The notes beneath the pieces are model-generated. The model saw only the letters and a program-made list of their open reading frames with translations. It did not search any database and was not told the DNA's origin. Below, one piece after another: positions 4,457 through 7,717 of a stretch of 7,717 nucleotides of DNA. Both the position numbers and the translations under genes were made by a program. The DNA lies in assembly GCA_028717465.1 (NCBI GenBank), contig JAQUNS010000027.1, positions 1 through 7,717 on the forward strand, given 5' to 3'. Position 1 is the stretch's first letter, and the number at the start of each line of letters is the position of its first letter. The stretch comes from Candidatus Omnitrophota bacterium (GTDB lineage: Bacteria > Omnitrophota > Gorgyraeia > Kaelpiales > Kaelpiaceae).

Positions 4457-5911
4457 TCAGGATTCTTTTTTTAAACAGCCGGCCGTGTCTTTTTTAATGC
4501 ACCCTGATTGGCGAGAACAATCTCCAATCCAGCACTGAAGACATAATTTCTCGGCAGGCAAACCTATAGCTTTAATCATATCGCTTAGTTTTTGATAGCG
4601 TAAAGTAGTTACATTAGTATCTTTGGCCAGCCAATTAAGCATGGCTTTATATTTTTCAGAATCAGGATTAAGGTAATCAGAAATGTCTTTAACGTCCCTA
4701 GCCTCTATATCTCTTATCGCCCTGCGGGCAGCAAGTTCTTTTGTAGTCCTTGTTGAAATATTGTATTTACAGGGGAACATTAAAGGCGGGCAGGCAACTC
4801 TGACGTGTATTTCGGTTGCTCCTGCGCTCCAGAGCTTTACAATGGTAAAACCTTTGAGCTGGGTACCGCGCACTATAGAATCCTCACATAAAACAATCCT
4901 ATTGTTTCTAATAATACTTTCTATGGATATAAGCTTCATAGTAGCTATTAAATCGCGCAATTCCTGGGTCGGCGGCGTATAGCTCCTGCCATAACCGGGA
5001 GTATACTTAACAAGAGGGCGCCTGAAAGGTATTCCGGACTCCATAGCATATCCAATAGCATGGGCAGTACCTGAATCAGGAACTCCGCAGGCAAGATCAG
5101 CCTTGAGATTTTTATCTCCTTTGGCCAAAAGAGTACCGCTGCGCTCCCTTACTATTTCAACATTTATCCCTTCGTAACAAGAGGCCGGAAATCCGGTATA
5201 TATCCAAAGAAAAGAACATATCTGCATATCATCTTTGCCTGCACTTTTATTGAAAAGACCCTGTTCGTTTAATAAAACAATCTCGCCCGGCTCTAAGTAT
5301 TTAACTATCTCAAAGCCAAGATTAATAAATGCAGCAGACTCAGTAGTAACAGCCCAGGCAGATCCCTTTTTGCCTACCACCAAAGGAGAATAACCCAGCC
5401 TGTCTCTGGCAGCATAGATGCCGTCTTTGTTCAAAATAAGCAAAGAACAGGCTCCTTTTATTGTGTCAAAAAGCTTCTCTATGCCGGAGACAAAACAATC
5501 CTCTTTCGCTATCAGTTTAGCGACAAGTTCGGTCATATTTATGCCGCCCCTGGTAACTTCGCTGAAAGTTATGCCGTCTTTAAACATCTTATCAGCCAAA
5601 TCCTTATCGTTAACAACCTGGCCGTTTGTAACTACGCAGAATGGCCCTAGCTTGGAATTCTGAAAGATAGGCTGTTCGTCAAAATCGCTTATCACTCCTA
5701 TTCCGCTATTACCGTCTATTGATTTAATCTCGTCGTAAAACTTAGATTTAAATTGAGACTGGGCTATACTGTGAATTCTGCGGTTAAAACCGTCTTTACC
5801 CAATACGGCAACGCCGCCATACTCAGTTCCTAAGTGAGAATGGTAATCGACACCATAGCAAAGTTCGCTGCAGCAATTACCACTTGATATAACGCCAAAA
5901 ATTCCGCTCAT
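4457..5911 (-). CDS. purF: Amidophosphoribosyltransferase homologue (PurF) lacking the catalytic Cys
   Basis: A 484-residue protein with the two PurF domains. PurF makes 5-phosphoribosylamine from PRPP and ammonia taken from glutamine, the first committed purine step. The N-terminal Ntn-type glutaminase domain (1 to about 225) keeps the fold, with TNGQVVN (95-101), AARDRLGYSPL (167-177) and LEPGEIV (206-212), but begins M-S-G-I-F-G: the nucleophile Cys is Ser2. The usual R-G-Q-E-S-A-G segment reads HLGTEYGG (26-33). An in-frame TAG two codons before the ATG rules out a longer N-terminus. The phosphoribosyltransferase domain is intact: VPDSGTAHAIGYA (277-289) and PRPP loop CEDSIVRGT (342-350). 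C232, C381, C457 and C460 match the four Fe-S ligands of B. subtilis PurF. I recall similar Cys-less PurF proteins in other bacteria. It is probably ammonia-dependent; a regulatory role or a different product is possible. It has its own promoter but only a weak ribosome binding site. Confidence 0.88.
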   Translation of the reverse strand: MSGIFGVISSGNCCSELCYGVDYHSHLGTEYGGVAVLGKDGFNRRIHSIAQSQFKSKFYDEIKSIDGNSGIGVISDFDEQPIFQNSKLGPFCVVTNGQVVNDKDLADKMFKDGITFSEVTRGGINMTELVAKLIAKEDCFVSGIEKLFDTIKGACSLLILNKDGIYAARDRLGYSPLVVGKKGSAWAVTTESAAFINLGFEIVKYLEPGEIVLLNEQGLFNKSAGKDDMQICSFLWIYTGFPASCYEGINVEIVRERSGTLLAKGDKNLKADLACGVPDSGTAHAIGYAMESGIPFRRPLVKYTPGYGRSYTPPTQELRDLIATMKLISIESIIRNNRIVLCEDSIVRGTQLKGFTIVKLWSAGATEIHVRVACPPLMFPCKYNISTRTTKELAARRAIRDIEARDVKDISDYLNPDSEKYKAMLNWLAKDTNVTTLRYQKLSDMIKAIGLPAEKLCLQCWIGDCSRQSGCIKKDTAGCLKKES

Positions 5912-5945
5912 AATCTATCTGAATTTTTTAACAAAATACTGGAGT

Positions 5946-5974
5946 ATTATATAATGGAGTTAAAATAATATCCA
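5946..5974 (-). promoter_or_regulatory. Sigma70-type promoter for purF, with flanking short repeats
   Basis: Minus-strand TGGATA (plus 5969-5974, 4 of 6 to consensus), a 17-base spacer and a perfect TATAAT (plus 5946-5951), giving a leader of about 28 bases. The -10 sits inside a palindrome (attatataat, 5946-5955) flanked by direct GGAGT repeats at 5941-5945 and 5956-5960, which might be a regulator site. I see no guanine riboswitch or other structured leader; the leader is too short for one. Confidence 0.6.
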
Positions 5975-6046
5975 GCTAAAATTAGATTGAACAAGAAACA
6001 ACAGGCACGAAAACAGCTCTTAGTAAAAACAAGCTCCAAATAACAA

Positions 6047-6072
6047 ACAATAACCAAATCACAATAACCAAA
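6047..6072 (+). repeat. Short tandem repeat in the A/C-rich arm
   Basis: ACAATAACCAAATC (6047-6060) is followed directly by ACAATAACCAAA (6061-6072), 12 of 12 identical in the shared part, and then by looser copies through 6095. This shows local duplication inside the left arm of the putative element. It is not a CRISPR array: the units are adjacent, with no spacers. Confidence 0.7.
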
Positions 6073-6129
6073 ATCCAAACAAATTACAAATCACAAGGCA
6101 GAGATAAGCATAATGATATACCAGCCCCG

Positions 6130-6170
6130 AATAGTTGACAAAAGAGACGTCGTCTCTTTTGTCAACTATT
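6130..6170. repeat. 41-base near-perfect palindrome (hairpin)
   Basis: AATAGTTGACAAAAGAGAC (6130-6148) is matched exactly by its reverse complement at 6152-6170. The centre is GTC, whose outer bases also pair, so only T6150 is unpaired in the symmetry. The outermost pairs fall between single flanking G residues that do not pair. As RNA it would form a stem of up to 19 base pairs on either strand. No T-run follows on either side, so it is not a standard terminator. Confidence 0.9.
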
Positions 6171-6234
6171 GCATTATATGTACAAAGCGGGAATTTGGTG
6201 CTTGGAATTTACTTATTATGCGGACACGGGCGGT

Positions 6235-6423
6235 TTAATTATGAAAATCGGAGTCGCCTAATATTAGTTTTATCTTTTGAGCCTCCTCGGAAGGCAGGTC
6301 CCAATCTCTAATTATTCTCAAAATAACTTCTTCCTGAACCTCTTTAGTTGTATTGGCCTTGTACAAATTTCTGATTTGAGCTTTGAGGTACTCGGTAATA
6401 TACCAATAATTAGTATATCTCAT
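6235..6423 (-). CDS. Small protein of unknown function (62 residues)
   Basis: I do not recognise this protein. It starts MRYTNYWYITEYLKAQIRNLY and is predicted mostly helical: a Tyr/Trp-rich first helix (4-21), a second helix about 26-40 (TKEVQEEVILRIIRDW) and a third about 45-56 (SEEAQKIKLIL). There is no signal peptide, membrane segment or cysteine motif. Its reality rests on expression signals: a near-consensus promoter, an AAAGAGG ribosome binding site nine bases before the ATG, and a normal acidic/basic composition. It stands alone between recG and the repeat element. It could be a small regulator or half of a two-gene system whose partner is lost, but nothing in the sequence decides this. 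Confidence 0.65.
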   Translation of the reverse strand: MRYTNYWYITEYLKAQIRNLYKANTTKEVQEEVILRIIRDWDLPSEEAQKIKLILGDSDFHN

Positions 6424-6446
6424 AAACTTAACCTCTTTCTAATATA

Positions 6447-6474
6447 ATTATACCATATTTTTATACATTTTCAA
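6447..6474 (-). promoter_or_regulatory. Near-consensus sigma70 promoter for the 62-residue gene
   Basis: Minus-strand TTGAAA (plus 6469-6474), a 16-base spacer and a perfect TATAAT (plus 6447-6452), preceded by TGG, an extended -10. The predicted start near 6440 gives a leader of about 17 bases with the AAAGAGG ribosome binding site. It is one of the strongest-looking promoters in the window. Confidence 0.75.
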
Positions 6475-6541
6475 CTACTTTTAATAAGATTTTTTTATTA
6501 ATATTAATATAGGCTGAATCACTTAATAATCTAACATGTTT

Positions 6542-7717
6542 TTATTTAATGCCGGATAAAACCGGGAATCTGCTCTTAATCTCAAGCTTAATGGCTTTAT
6601 TGGATTCAGACGATAGATGCGGATCATGATTCAGAATGCTAAAAGCGTCCTGTCTGGCATCGCTTAAAAGATCAACCTGGCTGACTATATTCTGCAGCCT
6701 CATGCCGTAAAAACCATGCTGCTTCAAACCCATCAGCTCCCCTGCCCCTCTTATCTGAAGGTCATCTTCGGATATTTTAAACCCGTCTAAAGTGCTGACC
6801 ATTGACTCAAGCCTCATAACGGCGTCTTTATTGGACGGGGAGGATATCAAAATACAGAAAGATTCCTGCCCGGCTCTGCCAATACGGCCTCTTAACTGGT
6901 GCAGCTGAGAAAGCCCAAACCTTGAAGCATCCTCAATTATCATAATTGAAGCGTCAGGCACATCTATTCCGACTTCAATTACAACAGTGCTGACTAAAAC
7001 ACTGACTTTGCCTTTCTTGAAATCAGACAAGATGTTTTTCTTCTGCTCGGAGCTCATTCTGCCGTGCAAAAGCGCAACTTTATTCTCGCCCAATAAACCG
7101 GCTGTTTCAAGATAGATCCTCTGAACATTTTTAATCTCGGAATCGGAATTATCCTCTATTCTGGGACAAACCACAAAACCCTGAGCGCCATTATCAACCG
7201 ACTCCTTTAAGAATCTATAAACCTGGCTGCGCCTCTCTTCTGTAACCCAGTAAGTATTTATGCTCTTAGGCCCGAAAGGAGTCTCTTTTATGGTCGATAT
7301 ATCCATATCTCCGAAAATAGTCAAAGCAAGCGTCCTGGGGATCGGAGTTGCTGTCATTATCAAATAATCCGGAACTTTGCCTTTCTGCTTTAAAGAATCC
7401 CTCTGTTTTACGCCAAACTTATGCTGCTCATCAATTATGACAAGGCCCAGATTTTTAAATTTGATATTCTCTTCCAACAAAGCATGGGTTCCGATTACAA
7501 CTTTAATAGAGCCGGCTAAAATAGAATTTTTCACCTCTTCTTGGCCGCTTCTGTCCATACCCCCTACCAGAATACCGACATCAACATCAAAATTACACAT
7601 AATTTCGGCTATCTTAAGATACTGCTGCTGGGCAAGTACCTCGGTGGGTACCATGATTGCCGATTGATAACCGGATTTTGCCGCCAATAAAGCCGCATAA
7701 GAGGCAATGAAGATCGG
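6542..7717 (-). CDS. recG: ATP-dependent DNA helicase RecG, C-terminal part; 5' end cut by window edge
   Basis: The open frame runs from the window edge to a TAA at 6542, giving 391 codons of a protein usually near 700 residues; the N-terminal wedge domain and most of the Walker A motif are missing. RecG is a superfamily 2 helicase that remodels stalled replication forks and branch-migrates Holliday junctions. Motifs in order, numbered from the edge: PTEVLAQQ (24-31, motif Ia), IIDEQHKFGVKQR (94-106, motif II, DEQH), MTATPIPRTLALTIFGDMD (121-139, motif III and beyond), QGFVVCPRI (179-187), VVIEVGIDVPDA (245-256, motif V), QLHQLRGRIGRAG (271-283, motif VI), and DLQIRGAGELMGLKQHG (319-335), the RecG/Mfd TRG-type motif. 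The TTG at 7687 is internal, not a start. The first two codons at the edge read Pro-Ile where RecG has the invariant Lys-Thr of GKT; this matches adapter-like bases at the end and is probably an artefact. Confidence 0.95.
   Translation of the reverse strand, partial: PIFIASYAALLAAKSGYQSAIMVPTEVLAQQQYLKIAEIMCNFDVDVGILVGGMDRSGQEEVKNSILAGSIKVVIGTHALLEENIKFKNLGLVIIDEQHKFGVKQRDSLKQKGKVPDYLIMTATPIPRTLALTIFGDMDISTIKETPFGPKSINTYWVTEERRSQVYRFLKESVDNGAQGFVVCPRIEDNSDSEIKNVQRIYLETAGLLGENKVALLHGRMSSEQKKNILSDFKKGKVSVLVSTVVIEVGIDVPDASIMIIEDASRFGLSQLHQLRGRIGRAGQESFCILISSPSNKDAVMRLESMVSTLDGFKISEDDLQIRGAGELMGLKQHGFYGMRLQNIVSQVDLLSDARQDAFSILNHDPHLSSESNKAIKLEIKSRFPVLSGIK
7711..7717 (+). other. Probable residual Illumina adapter at the contig end
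   Basis: The last seven plus-strand bases are AGATCGG, the first seven bases of the standard Illumina TruSeq adapter. The recG reading frame loses its invariant Walker A Lys-Thr exactly in 7712-7717, while everything from 7711 inward matches RecG. These bases should be treated as non-genomic. Confidence 0.7.

Larger units (their letters stand above)
6030..6210. repeat. Putative non-autonomous repeat element (MITE/REP-like) in the gene-free region
   Basis: The 323 bases between the purF start and the 62-residue gene hold no ORF of note. At the purF end (5912-5974) is the purF promoter; 5975-6029 shows nothing. From 6030 the plus strand becomes A/C-rich with almost no G, as repeated words of the type CAAATAAC, AATAACCAAA and AAATCC, up to about 6095. 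A palindrome follows at 6130-6170, then a G/T-type end at 6190-6210 (GGAATTTGGTGCTTGGAATT). The two ends are related as imperfect inverted repeats: AAGCTCCAAATAAC (6031-6044) against the reverse complement of 6190-6203, AAGCACCAAATTCC, 11 of 14 identical. Inverted ends, a central hairpin, a length near 180 bases and no coding capacity suggest a mobile or dispersed repeat. No copy elsewhere in the window confirms it. Confidence 0.5.

Noticed and set aside
4683..4982. Plus-strand ORF of 99 codons inside purF
   Set aside because: It lies wholly antisense to the conserved phosphoribosyltransferase domain, which explains the open frame.
5912..5945. Riboswitch in the purF leader
   Set aside because: The predicted leader is only about 28 bases, too short for a purine aptamer, and shows no stable fold.
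6030..6096. CRISPR-like repeats
   Set aside because: The A/C-rich units are adjacent and of unequal length, with no uniform spacers and no cas genes.
6130..6170. Bidirectional intrinsic terminator
   Set aside because: The stem is strong, but neither flank has a T-run: the plus side continues GCATTATATG and the minus side CGGGGCTGG.
7685..7687. TTG start codon for recG
   Set aside because: The frame stays open to the window edge and matches RecG upstream of this codon, so it is internal.

Overview
The window reads as a compact stretch of chromosome from an AT-rich bacterium, probably an uncultured lineage known from metagenomes. All nine convincing genes lie on the minus strand, so they are read from the right edge (7717) to the left edge (1). 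The bacterial traits are an HU protein with a textbook Shine-Dalgarno site and intrinsic terminator, RecG, two response-regulator receiver proteins, a PilZ protein, and sigma70-type promoters close to consensus. The Cys-less PurF form and the stand-alone regulators are compatible with groups such as Omnitrophota, but this placement is an impression and not a demonstration. Both edges cut genes: recG lacks its 5' part on the right, and a GNAT acetyltransferase lacks its 3' part on the left. The last seven bases on the right look like leftover Illumina adapter.

Layout in transcription order: a partial recG (7717-6542); a 62-residue orphan gene with its own strong promoter (6423-6235); a gene-free region (6234-5912) holding a repeat-like element with a 41-base near-perfect palindrome; a PurF homologue whose catalytic Cys is Ser (5911-4457); an HU gene with promoter, ribosome binding site and terminator (4391-4122); a signalling group of PilZ protein, HTH-receiver fusion and stand-alone receiver (3896-2436); a polytopic membrane protein of unknown function with many histidines (2371-1754); a divergent PurD-like ATP-grasp ligase (1650-358); and a GNAT protein starting four bases after it (353-1).

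Two themes stand out. First, the enzymes for the first two purine steps (PurF and PurD) are both present, and both depart from the textbook motifs. PurF has lost the glutaminase nucleophile but keeps the PRPP site and the four Fe-S cysteines. PurD has lost the usual N-terminal glycine-rich loop but keeps the PurD-type ATP-grasp core and C-terminus. Ammonia-dependent phosphoribosylamine formation feeding a variant ligase is a reasonable inference. Second, the pilZ / HTH-REC / REC cluster looks like a small signalling module that joins c-di-GMP to phosphorelay input, with no histidine kinase in the window. Most transcription units seem to have their own promoter, so the window is a series of short units and not one operon.
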